Below the pieces are notes generated by a model, which was not told where the DNA came from, did not search any database, and was given only the letters and a program-made list of their open reading frames with translations. Source: Sinorhizobium fredii (lineage in GTDB: Bacteria > Pseudomonadota > Alphaproteobacteria > Rhizobiales > Rhizobiaceae). From it: a stretch of 64,000 nucleotides of DNA. Position numbers and translations under genes: made by a program. Each line of letters opens with the position of its first letter. Position 1 is the stretch's first letter. Of the stretch, positions 33,565 through 42,675 are shown piece by piece. The stretch lies in contig NZ_CP024307.1 in assembly GCF_002944405.1 (NCBI RefSeq), positions 3,267,001 to 3,331,000 of the forward strand, in the 5' to 3' direction.

Positions 33565-34605
33565 TCAGAGATCCTGCGAAAGAGCCGACATTTCCGGCTG
33601 ACGCGTGGGACGGCCGCGCCGGCGGACCGGCCTTTGCTCCGGGAGCATCCGTTGGAACCAGCCGATCGTATGAGTCAGCCCCTCGTGTAGCGGAACCTTC
33701 GGCTCCCAGCCGAGAAGCGATTTTGCCCGGGCAATGTCGGGGCGGCGGCGTTGCGGATCATCGGGCGGCAAGGGTGCGTGGACGATCGTCGACGCGGTCC
33801 TGACTTTCGAAAGCACGAGCTCGGCGAGCTCGATGACGGTGAACTCGCCCGGATTGCCGAGGTTCACCGGCACCCCCGGATTGGGATCGCGATTCATCAG
33901 CCTGATCAAGCCCTCGACGAGATCGGACACATAGCAGAAGGACCGCGTCTGCTCGCCGCTGCCATAGACCGTCAGCGGCTCGTTGTTCAGCGCCTGGACG
34001 ATGAAGTTCGAGACGATCCGGCCGTCGTTCGGGCGCATGTGCGGGCCGTAAGTGTTGAAGATACGCGCCACTTTCGCGTCGACGCTGCCGGCCCGCAGGC
34101 TGTCGAAGCAAAGCGCCTCGGCCGCCCGCTTGCCTTCGTCGTAGCAGGCCCGCGGCCCGGTGCAGTTGACATGGCCCCAATATTCCTCCTGCTGCGGATG
34201 CTGTTGCGGATCGCCGTAGATCTCGCTCGTCGAGGCCTGAAGGAACCTGGCACCGTGCCGTGCGGCAAGCCGCAGCAGATTTCCGGTTCCAGTGACGCTT
34301 GTCATCATCGTATGGATCGGGTCGGCCTGGTAGGAGGGCGGCGAAGCCGGGCAGGCGAGATTGTAGATCTCGTCAAGCGGCTCATCGCTTGCGATTTCGT
34401 CGCAGACATCCTGTTCGACCATGGTGAAATAGGGGTTGCGCTGAAGTTCGGCGACATTCGCCGGAGAGCCCGTCAGATAGCTGTCGAGGCAGATCACCCG
34501 GTTGCCGGCATCAAGCAGGGCTGAACAAAGATGGGATCCCACGAAGCCGGCCCCGCCGGCGACCAGGATGACCTTTGCGCGATTGGCTCCGTTTCTCTTT
34601 GCCAT
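33565..34605 (-). CDS. UDP-glucuronate decarboxylase-like SDR
   Basis: A 346-residue extended short-chain dehydrogenase closest to UDP-glucuronate decarboxylase (UXS), which makes UDP-xylose. NAD-binding GGAGFVGSH is at residues 17-25; the catalytic site shows ASTSEIYGDP and YDEGKRAAE (YxxxK), and ARIFNTYGPHMRPNDGR is a UXS hallmark. The C-terminal ~30 residues are a basic extension (RPVRRRGRPTRQ). UDP-xylose or a related pentose donor is the predicted product for the adjacent glycosyltransferases. Confidence 0.88.
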   Translation of the reverse strand: MAKRNGANRAKVILVAGGAGFVGSHLCSALLDAGNRVICLDSYLTGSPANVAELQRNPYFTMVEQDVCDEIASDEPLDEIYNLACPASPPSYQADPIHTMMTSVTGTGNLLRLAARHGARFLQASTSEIYGDPQQHPQQEEYWGHVNCTGPRACYDEGKRAAEALCFDSLRAGSVDAKVARIFNTYGPHMRPNDGRIVSNFIVQALNNEPLTVYGSGEQTRSFCYVSDLVEGLIRLMNRDPNPGVPVNLGNPGEFTVIELAELVLSKVRTASTIVHAPLPPDDPQRRRPDIARAKSLLGWEPKVPLHEGLTHTIGWFQRMLPEQRPVRRRGRPTRQPEMSALSQDL

Positions 34606-34623
34606 AGGCCGTTCTCCTTTGGG

Positions 34624-35742
34624 TTATACCCGAAGCCGCCGCTCGGAATGTCTCGTGGCGAGATCGGTCTTGGGCGCGACGCTTTCGATGGCCTCGACGA
34701 AGGTTCTGGCACGCACCGCAGCGCTATGCGCGCTTGCGACGCGCTGGTAGGCGCGGTCGGCGACGGCCCGGCACTGGCGATCGTCGAGGCTCGTCAGTGC
34801 CGCGACGACGTCGTCGCTGCTCGTTGCGACGATGGCGGCCTGTCCCGGCGGGAAGAAGCTGTCCAGGCCCCTCCACCAATCGCTGATCAGCGGCGTGCGG
34901 CAGGCGGCCGCCTCGAAGAGCCGGACGCTCGGCGACCAGCCCGCCGCCACCATGTCGGCACGGGTCACATTCAGCGTGAACCGCTGGCGGCTGTAGAACT
35001 CGGCATGTTCGGCAGGCGGCAGATGCTCGATGCGCTCCACATTGCCCGGCCAATCGATCCCGAGCGGATAGTTCGGCCCGGCAACGACGAAGCGCATTTC
35101 AGGCAATCGCCGCGCCGGCTCGATCAGCAGACGTTCGAGTATCGGCTGCCGGTCGGGGCTGAAGGTTCCGAGATAGCCGAGATCCCATTTTCTCGGCGCA
35201 CCGGTGTTGCGATAAATGTCCAGGTCGACGGCGCAATAGAGCGGCACGGGTCGCCTCGCCCCGAAGTCGCTCCGAAGCCGATCGAGCATCCGGCCGCCGG
35301 AAAAGGAGAAATAGAGATCGAAGAACGGCACCTGCCGGCGCGCCAGATATTCCTCGTCGCCGCGCCCGAGCTTTGCAAGCGTCACCGGCGTGTCGATGTC
35401 GTAGAAGCACAGCCGCTTCGGGCCGAGATCGAGGACCGCGTCGATCACCTCCACCCCGTCCGGCACGTAGGACCCGATGACGACGCCGTCCGCACCGGCC
35501 AGCCTGCCGCCATGCCGCGTCAGCAGTTCGTCGACGCTGCCATACAAAACAAGCTCGCAGAACTCCGGCTCGATGAGGTCGCGGTGGCTTGCATACCAGG
35601 GGACGTCTCGTTCGAGGAAAGTCACCCGATGGCCGGCGGCGTGGACGCCCCGAAGCAGCGCTCGAAATGTCGTCGCATGGCCGTTGCCCCAAGAGGAGGA
35701 TAGCGAAAGGCCGAGGACCGCGATATCGAGCGAACGGTTCAT
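34624..35742 (-). CDS. Glycosyltransferase, CgeB/DUF3880-like (1 of 3)
   Basis: A 372-residue GT-B-fold glycosyltransferase. Key features are the N-terminal GLSLSSSWGNGHATTFRALL, and the C-terminal nucleotide-binding region LNVTRADMVAAGWSPSVRLFEAAACRTPLISD, with the usual Glu in FEAAAC. The middle NYPLGIDWPGNVERIEHL suggests a sugar-nucleotide pocket. It is one of three tandem homologues that all begin with a 'Y/L...SW..G.A...RGLLR'-like pattern and share overlapping ATGA junctions (here with the gene ending at 35739). Donor and acceptor are unknown. Confidence 0.86.
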   Translation of the reverse strand: MNRSLDIAVLGLSLSSSWGNGHATTFRALLRGVHAAGHRVTFLERDVPWYASHRDLIEPEFCELVLYGSVDELLTRHGGRLAGADGVVIGSYVPDGVEVIDAVLDLGPKRLCFYDIDTPVTLAKLGRGDEEYLARRQVPFFDLYFSFSGGRMLDRLRSDFGARRPVPLYCAVDLDIYRNTGAPRKWDLGYLGTFSPDRQPILERLLIEPARRLPEMRFVVAGPNYPLGIDWPGNVERIEHLPPAEHAEFYSRQRFTLNVTRADMVAAGWSPSVRLFEAAACRTPLISDWWRGLDSFFPPGQAAIVATSSDDVVAALTSLDDRQCRAVADRAYQRVASAHSAAVRARTFVEAIESVAPKTDLATRHSERRLRV

Positions 35743-36827
35743 TCGGCTGCCTCCACCCGACGCGACCGCTCGCGGAAGATGCGGTCCACTTCGGCCGCCC
35801 GATGTGCATAGGTATGTTCGCCGAGCACGCGCTGGAACGCCCGCTCCCCGACCTCCCTCGCAACCTCAGCCGTCAAGGTCCGCATCAGTTCCGCGACGTC
35901 GCGGCCGTCGCGGGCGACCAGCACCTCCTCGCCCGGCTTCAGGAAGAGTTCGATGCCTTCCCAGGCATCGGTGATCAGGCAAGCGCCGGCGCCTGCCGCC
36001 TCGAAGACGCGTGTGGCTGGCGAGAAACCGTTCTCAGCCATGCTGTCGCGCGAAATGTTAAGGACCGCGCGCGGCGTCGCGTTGAAGGCGTTGTGGTCGG
36101 CAGTCGGGACATGGCCGATATAGGCGACGTTTGCAGGCAGCGGCTTGTCGTGCCAGCCGGCTCCCCCGAGCAGGAAGCGCCGATTGCCGAGTTGCGCTGC
36201 CGGCTCGAGGAAGAACGCCTCCACCCGCGCCTCGCGATCCGGCAGGCGATTGCCGAGGAAGGCAAGATCGGCCGCAAAGCGTGGGTCTTCGGCGACGCGA
36301 TGATGCGTCTGCGGGTCGACCGCATTGTAGATCGGCACGCATTGGCGGGCGCCAAGCGCGCGATAGGATCCGACGACCGGATCGCCGCCGCCATAGGTCA
36401 AGACGAGATCGAGCGATGCGAGGGCGCGCCGCAGCGGATGATCCGGCGAGGCCCGGAGCTCCTGAAGCGTCGCGGGCGCGTCGACGTCCCAGAAGATCTT
36501 GAGCGCGGCCGGACGTGCTGCCGACATCACCTTTTCGAGCAGGTCGTCGTCCTCGAAGCCGACGCCGCTCGCCTTGATGACGATGTCGGCCTCGGCCGAC
36601 GCCGCAGCAACCCGCTTCAGCGCCGCGACCTTCCCTTCGTAGACGACGACCCTGCACCAATCCGGCGGCTCGATGTCGCGGTGCTTCTGGCGGTCATAGA
36701 CGTCCGGCTCATAAAAGGTGATCTGATAACCACGCGCGGCCAGCGCCCGCAGCAGACCGCGGTAATAGGTCGCCGCACCGTTCCAATAGGCCGAAACGAG
36801 GCTCGATCCGTAAAATGCGATCCTCAT
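35739..36827 (-). CDS. Glycosyltransferase, CgeB/DUF3880-like (2 of 3)
   Basis: A 362-residue paralogue of the two flanking glycosyltransferases (SAYWNGAATYYRGLLRALAARG near the N-terminus; LNISRDSMAENGFSPATRVF, then EAAGAGACLITDAWEGIE near the C-terminus). The N-terminal halves diverge more than the C-terminal donor-binding halves, which suggests a shared donor and different acceptors. Start and stop overlap both neighbours by 4 bp. Confidence 0.86.
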   Translation of the reverse strand: MRIAFYGSSLVSAYWNGAATYYRGLLRALAARGYQITFYEPDVYDRQKHRDIEPPDWCRVVVYEGKVAALKRVAAASAEADIVIKASGVGFEDDDLLEKVMSAARPAALKIFWDVDAPATLQELRASPDHPLRRALASLDLVLTYGGGDPVVGSYRALGARQCVPIYNAVDPQTHHRVAEDPRFAADLAFLGNRLPDREARVEAFFLEPAAQLGNRRFLLGGAGWHDKPLPANVAYIGHVPTADHNAFNATPRAVLNISRDSMAENGFSPATRVFEAAGAGACLITDAWEGIELFLKPGEEVLVARDGRDVAELMRTLTAEVAREVGERAFQRVLGEHTYAHRAAEVDRIFRERSRRVEAAE

Positions 36828-37957
36828 AGCGCCACCTCCTTCGTCGTGACGAGATCACCCGCAGCGCCTATCGGCCGATAGGAAGCGACGATCTCAAGGA
36901 GCTCGTCGACGCGATGCGCGCAGGTGTGGCGTGTCCGGATCGTCTCCAGCCCGCTTGCCGTCAGCTCTTTGGCAACGGCCTGCTCGGCGAGCACCTGGCG
37001 CAGGAGACGCGTCATCTCCGATCCATTCCGGGCGAAGAGAAAGTCCTTGCCGGCGCGGAAAAGCCCCTCCGCATCGTTCCACGGCGCCGAGATCAGCGGA
37101 ATGCCGCAGGCAAGCGCCTCGAACACGCGGATGGTCGGGATTCCGGGCAAGGCCTCCACATAGGGTCGGCGCGGGATGTGCACCGTTGCCCGGTGCTCGG
37201 CGAAGGCACGCGGCACCGCGGCGTTGGCGATCCAGCCGCCATAGGCGATTGCCGCCGCCCGCAGCGCCTTCAGCGCGCTGCCGGGATAGCGGACGCCGCG
37301 CACCGCGGTCTTGAGCCTCAGCCGTCCCGCCGGCTCGATGAGGAAGGTGGCGATCTCGCTGCTCCGCTCGTCGTCGCCCCAGTTGCCGATCCAGACCAGA
37401 TCGCCGGTCTTTTCCACCTCCGGCATCGGGTGAAACAGCGAGGTGTCGGCCGCTTCGTGCCAGGTGAAGACATGCTTGCCCCAACCGGCGTTGAGATACT
37501 GTTCGCGAAGCGCCTCCCCGAAAGCGAGTACGAAATCATAATCGGTCAGATCGAGCCGGGCGATCTCGCGCCGCTGGCTGACGGCCCGATGATGCGTGTC
37601 GTGAAAGGCGAGCGTGAACCGGCCGCCATTGCGTCGGAGGCGCCCGAGCCGGGCGATTAGGGTCGGCTCGGTCCACTCGTGCACAACGACCACGTCGGCG
37701 TCATCTACTGCCGCCTCGTGATCGAAGTTCGGGTCGTAGCTCTCCGCGCGCAATTCGGGGAACTGCTTGCGGAAGGCGGCGATCGGCGCGACACCCTGGT
37801 CGGCGATCAGGTTCAGGCGGCTCCAGGAATCGCGCGGCTCAAGAGCCGTCGCCTGATGTCCGCGGCGAACGAGTTCGCGCATCACGCCGCGCAGGAAATG
37901 GGCATTGCCATGGTTCCAGTCGGAAACGAGGGATTGGGTGTAGAACAGGAACCGCAT
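36824..37957 (-). CDS. Glycosyltransferase, CgeB/DUF3880-like (3 of 3)
   Basis: A 377-residue glycosyltransferase beginning MRFLFYTQSLVSDWNHGNAH. The C-terminal domain has TVHIPRRPYVEALPGIPTIR, then VFEALACGIPLISAPWND, which carries the expected Glu and small-residue loop. It is the first of three tandem paralogues in transcription order. It begins 3 bp after the upstream GT4-type gene's stop. Confidence 0.87.
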   Translation of the reverse strand: MRFLFYTQSLVSDWNHGNAHFLRGVMRELVRRGHQATALEPRDSWSRLNLIADQGVAPIAAFRKQFPELRAESYDPNFDHEAAVDDADVVVVHEWTEPTLIARLGRLRRNGGRFTLAFHDTHHRAVSQRREIARLDLTDYDFVLAFGEALREQYLNAGWGKHVFTWHEAADTSLFHPMPEVEKTGDLVWIGNWGDDERSSEIATFLIEPAGRLRLKTAVRGVRYPGSALKALRAAAIAYGGWIANAAVPRAFAEHRATVHIPRRPYVEALPGIPTIRVFEALACGIPLISAPWNDAEGLFRAGKDFLFARNGSEMTRLLRQVLAEQAVAKELTASGLETIRTRHTCAHRVDELLEIVASYRPIGAAGDLVTTKEVAL

Positions 37958-37960
37958 CGC

Positions 37961-39109
37961 TCACTCCGCTGCCGTCAATCGGGAGGATTTGTGCATCGCC
38001 AGGCTGTAGGCATCGAGCACCCGGTCGCGCTGCGCTTCGATTGTGAAGCATTGCGACCGAGATCGGGCCAAGCGGCCAAGCTCTGCGCGATGCGCGGCAT
38101 CCCGGGTCAAATCGTTGACTGCATCCGCCAGCGCCTCCGGATCGCGCGGATCGAAGAAGCGTGCCGCACCATCCCAGAGTTCACGGTAGGTTGCGATATC
38201 GGCAAGCACCAGCGCCGCTCCGGCGCCGGCCGCCTCAAGCGGCGCCAGGCCAAACGGTTCGTAGATCGACGGCGAAACGACGACCGCAGCGCTCGACATC
38301 AGCGCCATCACCCGCTCGTGACTGATCTCGCCCCTGTGATCGGCGTGCGCGATGGCGAGGTGCTGGCCGTTCGGCCCGCTGCACGCCCCCGCCATGACGA
38401 CCGGCCAGCGGATCGTGGCGGCAGCCCTGTCCAGCACCGCGCCGTTCTTGCCCTCGTCCCACCACCGCCCCGCTGCAAAGACGAAATTCCGCTTTGAGAT
38501 CATTGCAGGCTGCTCGCGGCTGGCGTTGTGGACGACGGCAAGATTGTCGATCGGGCCATAGCAGCGCTCAAGCGCCGCCGCATGGCTCCGGCTGGGGGCC
38601 AGAACCACGTCAGCGCGATTGAAACCCAGCCGGTTGCGCCGCTTCTGCCAGTGCCACTCCTCCGGCGGGCCGCCATTGCGCACGGCCTCGAACCAGGTGA
38701 CGACGCAGGAATGAGAGACGGTGACGACGGGCACCTGCACAGCCAGGCCGGCCGCCTGCGAAGGCAGGTTCAGATGAATGAGATCAACGGAATGCCGGAG
38801 CGCCAGTTCGCCGAGCCCATCCGCCGCGGCTTCGAGTGCACTTTCCTCGTCGGCCATCCAATCCAGCGGCACGCCAAGCCATTCGAGGCGGCCCATCCGG
38901 GCAGCTTCCCGACTTTGCACCATGGAGGGCGCGGGACCGAAACCCGCAAAGACTGTTTCGATGCCTGCCTTGCGGAGAGCCTCGGCAAGATCCATCGCGT
39001 AGCGCCAAACACCGCCGACCGCATCGACGCTCATCAGGATGCGGCGCGGCAGCCGCGCCGGGCCCTCATGGGTGAATGGGCGCGAGACGGCTGGAGCGCG
39101 GGCGATCAT
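37961..39109 (-). CDS. Glycosyltransferase family 4-like
   Basis: A 382-residue GT-B glycosyltransferase. The acceptor domain begins ILMSVDAVGGVWRYAMDLAEAL (typical of GT4 enzymes); the donor domain has FAAGRWWDEGKNGAVLD and the EX7E motif in SPSIYEPFGLAPLEAAGAGA, with Glu residues eight apart. I start it at the ATG at 39109, which overlaps the stop of the epimerase gene (ATGA); the extra 62 codons further upstream lie inside that gene and have no similarity. Confidence 0.9.
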   Translation of the reverse strand: MIARAPAVSRPFTHEGPARLPRRILMSVDAVGGVWRYAMDLAEALRKAGIETVFAGFGPAPSMVQSREAARMGRLEWLGVPLDWMADEESALEAAADGLGELALRHSVDLIHLNLPSQAAGLAVQVPVVTVSHSCVVTWFEAVRNGGPPEEWHWQKRRNRLGFNRADVVLAPSRSHAAALERCYGPIDNLAVVHNASREQPAMISKRNFVFAAGRWWDEGKNGAVLDRAAATIRWPVVMAGACSGPNGQHLAIAHADHRGEISHERVMALMSSAAVVVSPSIYEPFGLAPLEAAGAGAALVLADIATYRELWDGAARFFDPRDPEALADAVNDLTRDAAHRAELGRLARSRSQCFTIEAQRDRVLDAYSLAMHKSSRLTAAE

Positions 39110-40233
39110 GCGGTGACCCTCCGCGGCCGGTCCCGAAACCGAGACTTGCTGACCTCCGCCCAATCCTGCAGAAGCCAGGCATGAAGGTCGCGCAGGCCGG
39201 CGCGCCAGCCCGTGTGGGGTCTCCAGCCGACAGCGTCCGCAAGTACGCGCGTGTCGGCGACGAAATACAGCTGGTCGCCGGCGCGCCAGTCGCATTTTTC
39301 GGTCATCAGCCTGCGTGCCGTCAGGAGTTCGATCTCGTGCAGGACCTCGGCGAGGCTCACCGCATTGTCGGGACCACCGCCCAAATTGAAGGCACGGCCA
39401 TGAAGGCGGTCGATCGACGTCAGCAGTGCCCTATAGGCTGCCACCGCGTCGCCGACATGGAGAATATCGCGCACCTGCTTGCCGTCGCCGTAGATCGAGA
39501 TCGGCTCACCGGCGAGCGCGCGAATGAGAAAATGCGCAACCCACCCCTGATCCTCCGTGCCGAACTGCCGCGGACCATAAACGCAGCTCATGCGGAGCAC
39601 GGCTGTCGGCAGGCCGAAGGACTTCGCATAGTCCAGCACGTACTGGTCCGCGACGCCTTTCGAGCAGCCGTAGGGCGTAGAAAAATCGAGCGGCTGCGCC
39701 TCTCCGACTCCGTATCGGCGCGTTACGGCATCGGCCGGCAGGTAGCGATCTCCTGCCTCTTCCATCTCCAGGCCTGCCAATCCCCCATAGACCTTGTTGG
39801 TGCTGGCGAATATCACCGGTGCGCGGCGCCCGGCACGCCTGGCCGCTTCTAGGACGTTCAGAGTACCGCGCGCATTCGTTTCGAAGTCATCGACCGGCTG
39901 CAGCAGGCTGGTCGTCACAGCCGTCTGCGCGGCGAAATGGAAGATCGCCTTGGCGTCCTTGAAAACCGGCTCGATAGCGGCAAGATCGCGAATATCCGCA
40001 ATCTCGGCCTCGACGGCCCCGCCATGATTGTCCACGAGCCACTCTAGATTGCGCTCGACGCCCGGGCGGCTCAGATTGTCGAGGACGATCACCTTCTCGC
40101 CGTCGCGCAGAAAGCTGTCCGCGAGATTGCAGCCCAGAAACCCGCTGCCGCCGACAACAAGGGTCGCTGCCGCTTTCCCGGAAAGGGCGGGCGCCGCCAC
40201 GCCTGATCGCTTGTCAACCGACCGGGCGCTCAT
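39106..40233 (-). CDS. NAD-dependent epimerase/dehydratase (CDP-paratose 2-epimerase-like)
   Basis: A 375-residue extended SDR with VVGGSGFLGCNLADSF (NAD motif, about residues 27-42), ASTNKVYGG and PYGCSKGVADQY (YxxxK). The ...LRMSCVYGPRQFGTEDQGW segment is typical of CDP-tyvelose/paratose 2-epimerases. It likely interconverts a nucleotide sugar for the glycosyltransferases. The ATG at 40233 overlaps the preceding epimerase's stop (ATGA); the longer upstream frame is not supported. Confidence 0.88.
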   Translation of the reverse strand: MSARSVDKRSGVAAPALSGKAAATLVVGGSGFLGCNLADSFLRDGEKVIVLDNLSRPGVERNLEWLVDNHGGAVEAEIADIRDLAAIEPVFKDAKAIFHFAAQTAVTTSLLQPVDDFETNARGTLNVLEAARRAGRRAPVIFASTNKVYGGLAGLEMEEAGDRYLPADAVTRRYGVGEAQPLDFSTPYGCSKGVADQYVLDYAKSFGLPTAVLRMSCVYGPRQFGTEDQGWVAHFLIRALAGEPISIYGDGKQVRDILHVGDAVAAYRALLTSIDRLHGRAFNLGGGPDNAVSLAEVLHEIELLTARRLMTEKCDWRAGDQLYFVADTRVLADAVGWRPHTGWRAGLRDLHAWLLQDWAEVSKSRFRDRPRRVTA

Positions 40234-41336
40234 CGGACGAGCCCCCGCGTTTCGAGATGACGCTTCATTTCGGCGCCACGGTCGATCGCACCGACGCTCA
40301 GCACCCAATGCGCGAATTCCGCAAGCGAGTCCTCGAGCCTGTGCGTCGGCTGGAAACCGAGCAGGTCGCGCGCCTTGGAGATATCGGCGAAGCAATTGCG
40401 GATGTCGCCGGAACGCGCCCTGTTCATGATCTCGGGCTCGAGTTCGGGGACACCCATGGCTTCCGCCAGCAGCGAAGCGACGTCGGCAATGGCGTAGGCA
40501 TGGCCGCTGCCCACATTGATGACGTGGCCCGCCGCCTGCGGCTGCTCGAGCGCCAGCCGGAAGGCGCGCGCCACATCGCGCACGTGAACGAAATCGCGCC
40601 GCTGCCGGCCGTCCTCGAACACCATCGGCGACTGCCCGTTGGCAAGCCGTGACGCGAAATTGGCGAGGACGCCGGTATAGGGATTGGAAAGCGCCTGCCC
40701 GGCACCGAACACGTTGAAGAGGCGGAGTGCGACGGCCTCCCTGCCATAGGCTTCACCGAAGATCAGCACCTGTCGTTCCTGGGTGTATTTCGTCAGGGCG
40801 TAAATGGAGGCGAGGTCGACAGGCTTGTGCTCGTCCGTGGCAACGGGCCTGAGCGTCTCTCCGTTCGGTCCGAGCAGATCCCATGCGCCGGCCCGGATAT
40901 GGGCAGGTGAGCGCCTGGCATTCGGCATGCGCTCGCCCGTCGAGGACTCGTAAAGACCTTCGCCATAGACGCTCATCGACGACGCGACGACGATCCGCTG
41001 GACCGGGCTTTCGATCATCGCCTCGAGCAGCACGGCCGTCCCGAGATCGTTCACACCGACATAACGGGCGATCTCGTACATCGACTGGCCGACGCCCACC
41101 TCGGCGGCGAGATGGATGACGCAATCGATCTCCGTCAGCGCGTCCTTGACGGCGTCCGGATCGCGAATGTCGCCCCGGCGCATGTCGACGTCCGGCGGCA
41201 AGGTGATCTGTGCATCCGCGTGGACCTGCTCGTGAAACGAGTCCAGCACGGAGAGCTCATAGTTCCTCGAGAGAAGTTCATCGACTACATGCCTGCCAAT
41301 GAACCCGCAGCCGCCGGTGACAAGTACCTTTGTCAT
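40230..41336 (-). CDS. NAD-dependent epimerase/dehydratase (GalE-like)
   Basis: A 368-residue extended SDR with VTGGCGFIGRHVVDEL at the N-terminus, SSMSVYGEG and YALTKYTQER (YxxxK). An insertion of about 35 residues lies between the Ser and Tyr motifs (RMPNARRSPAHIRAGAWDLL). The first gene of the eight-gene minus-strand operon that runs to the methyltransferase at 32795; AGGAGCGG precedes its ATG. Probable nucleotide-sugar 4-epimerase or dehydratase; exact substrate unknown. Confidence 0.88.
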   Translation of the reverse strand: MTKVLVTGGCGFIGRHVVDELLSRNYELSVLDSFHEQVHADAQITLPPDVDMRRGDIRDPDAVKDALTEIDCVIHLAAEVGVGQSMYEIARYVGVNDLGTAVLLEAMIESPVQRIVVASSMSVYGEGLYESSTGERMPNARRSPAHIRAGAWDLLGPNGETLRPVATDEHKPVDLASIYALTKYTQERQVLIFGEAYGREAVALRLFNVFGAGQALSNPYTGVLANFASRLANGQSPMVFEDGRQRRDFVHVRDVARAFRLALEQPQAAGHVINVGSGHAYAIADVASLLAEAMGVPELEPEIMNRARSGDIRNCFADISKARDLLGFQPTHRLEDSLAEFAHWVLSVGAIDRGAEMKRHLETRGLVR

Positions 41337-41682
41337 AACCGCTCCTGACTATGACCAATCAGAGATAGAGACAAAGCTCCAACAAACGTCTGCAGCAAAG
41401 GTTCCTTCATCTATGACTTCTTCTTTGAACATCTATATAGCTGATGATTGTGCTGGCTATCGCCCGCGCACGCCCAAGCTACAAACCTCGCTCTTCCCAT
41501 GAGGTTCCATGACAATCGGCCGGGCAGGAACAAAAGCCGGAACATGAGGTTAAGGGCCCAAGGCGGCCGAGCGTCTTTCTTGGGGCGCCGCGACGAGGGT
41601 ATGGCGGGGTATATTCTTCCACTCAACGCCCACGCTGTGCCGAGCCGCCGGACATGCTCCATGTCAACAGCGGGAGGCAGGC
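41337..41682. promoter_or_regulatory. Divergent control region of the cluster
   Basis: A 346 bp gap between the minus-strand sugar operon and the plus-strand dehydrogenase operon. It is locally AT-rich (about 41360-41470) and must hold promoters for both directions. I could not identify a convincing -35/-10 pair or an operator palindrome, and no credible ORF is present. Confidence 0.5.
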
Positions 41683-42675
41683 ATGAACATCAGAACGCAG
41701 CCGAGGACAGACACAATGTCCGCGGCGATCATCACCGGGCCAGGCGAGTTGCGGCTCGAGAAATTGCCGGTGCCTGAGCCCGGCCCCGGGCAGGTCCGCA
41801 TCAAGCTGCAAGGCTGCGGCGTTTGCGCATCCAATCTCGTACCCTGGGCCGGGCCGGAATGGATGCGGTTTCCGACCGAACCCGGCGCGCTCGGGCATGA
41901 GGGCTGGGGGATCATCGACAAGATTGGCGAAGACGTGCATGGTTTCGCACCGGGCGACCGCGTCGCGGCGCTCTCCTATCACGCCTACGCGACCCACGAC
42001 ATTGCGGACCAGACCGCGATCGCATCCCTTCCCGCCGCGCTCGCGGATGAGCCCTTTCCGGGCGAGCCGCTCGGCTGCGCCTTCAACATCTTCCGGCGGA
42101 GCGCAATCCGGCCCCGCGAGACCGTGGCGATCATCGGCATCGGCTTCCTCGGCATCCTCCTGACGGAGCTCGCAAGCGCGGCGGGCGCAAGGGTCATCGC
42201 CATATCGCGCAGACCGTCTTCGCTCGCTTCGGCCAAACAGGCCGGCGCAAGCGAGGTCATCGCCATGGACGACCATTGGCAGATCATCGACAAGGTGAAG
42301 CAACTGACCTCCGGCGCGCTTTGCGACTGCGTCGTCGAGGCGGTGGGCAAGCAATGGCCGCTCGACCTCGCCGCCGAACTGACGAAAGAGCGCGGCCGCC
42401 TCATCATTGCAGGCTACCACCAGGACGGACCGCGGCAGGTGAACATGCAGCTCTGGAACTGGCGCGGCCTCGACGTGATCAATGCGCATGAACGGGACCC
42501 GGCCGTCTACATGCGCGGCATTCGCGAAGCGATCGAGGCGACGGCAGCCGGCCGCCTGTCGCCCACAAGGCTCTATACGCATCGGTTCCGGCTCGAAGAG
42601 CTCGGCCCTGCGCTCGACATGACGCGCGATCGTCCCGAAGGCTTCATCAAGGCACTGGTGATCTACGATGAGTGA
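41683..42675 (+). CDS. Zinc-type MDR dehydrogenase lacking the structural zinc lobe
   Basis: A 330-residue medium-chain dehydrogenase. A catalytic zinc site is suggested by GCGVCASNL and GALGHEGWG, and the Rossmann motif by IIGIGFLGILL. The four-Cys structural zinc loop found in alcohol/sorbitol dehydrogenases is absent. In this context it may oxidise a cyclitol or sugar hydroxyl. GGGAGGCAGGC precedes the ATG, a strong ribosome-binding site. It overlaps the Gfo/Idh/MocA gene by 8 bp, so the two oxidoreductases are probably co-made. Confidence 0.87.
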   Translation: MNIRTQPRTDTMSAAIITGPGELRLEKLPVPEPGPGQVRIKLQGCGVCASNLVPWAGPEWMRFPTEPGALGHEGWGIIDKIGEDVHGFAPGDRVAALSYHAYATHDIADQTAIASLPAALADEPFPGEPLGCAFNIFRRSAIRPRETVAIIGIGFLGILLTELASAAGARVIAISRRPSSLASAKQAGASEVIAMDDHWQIIDKVKQLTSGALCDCVVEAVGKQWPLDLAAELTKERGRLIIAGYHQDGPRQVNMQLWNWRGLDVINAHERDPAVYMRGIREAIEATAAGRLSPTRLYTHRFRLEELGPALDMTRDRPEGFIKALVIYDE

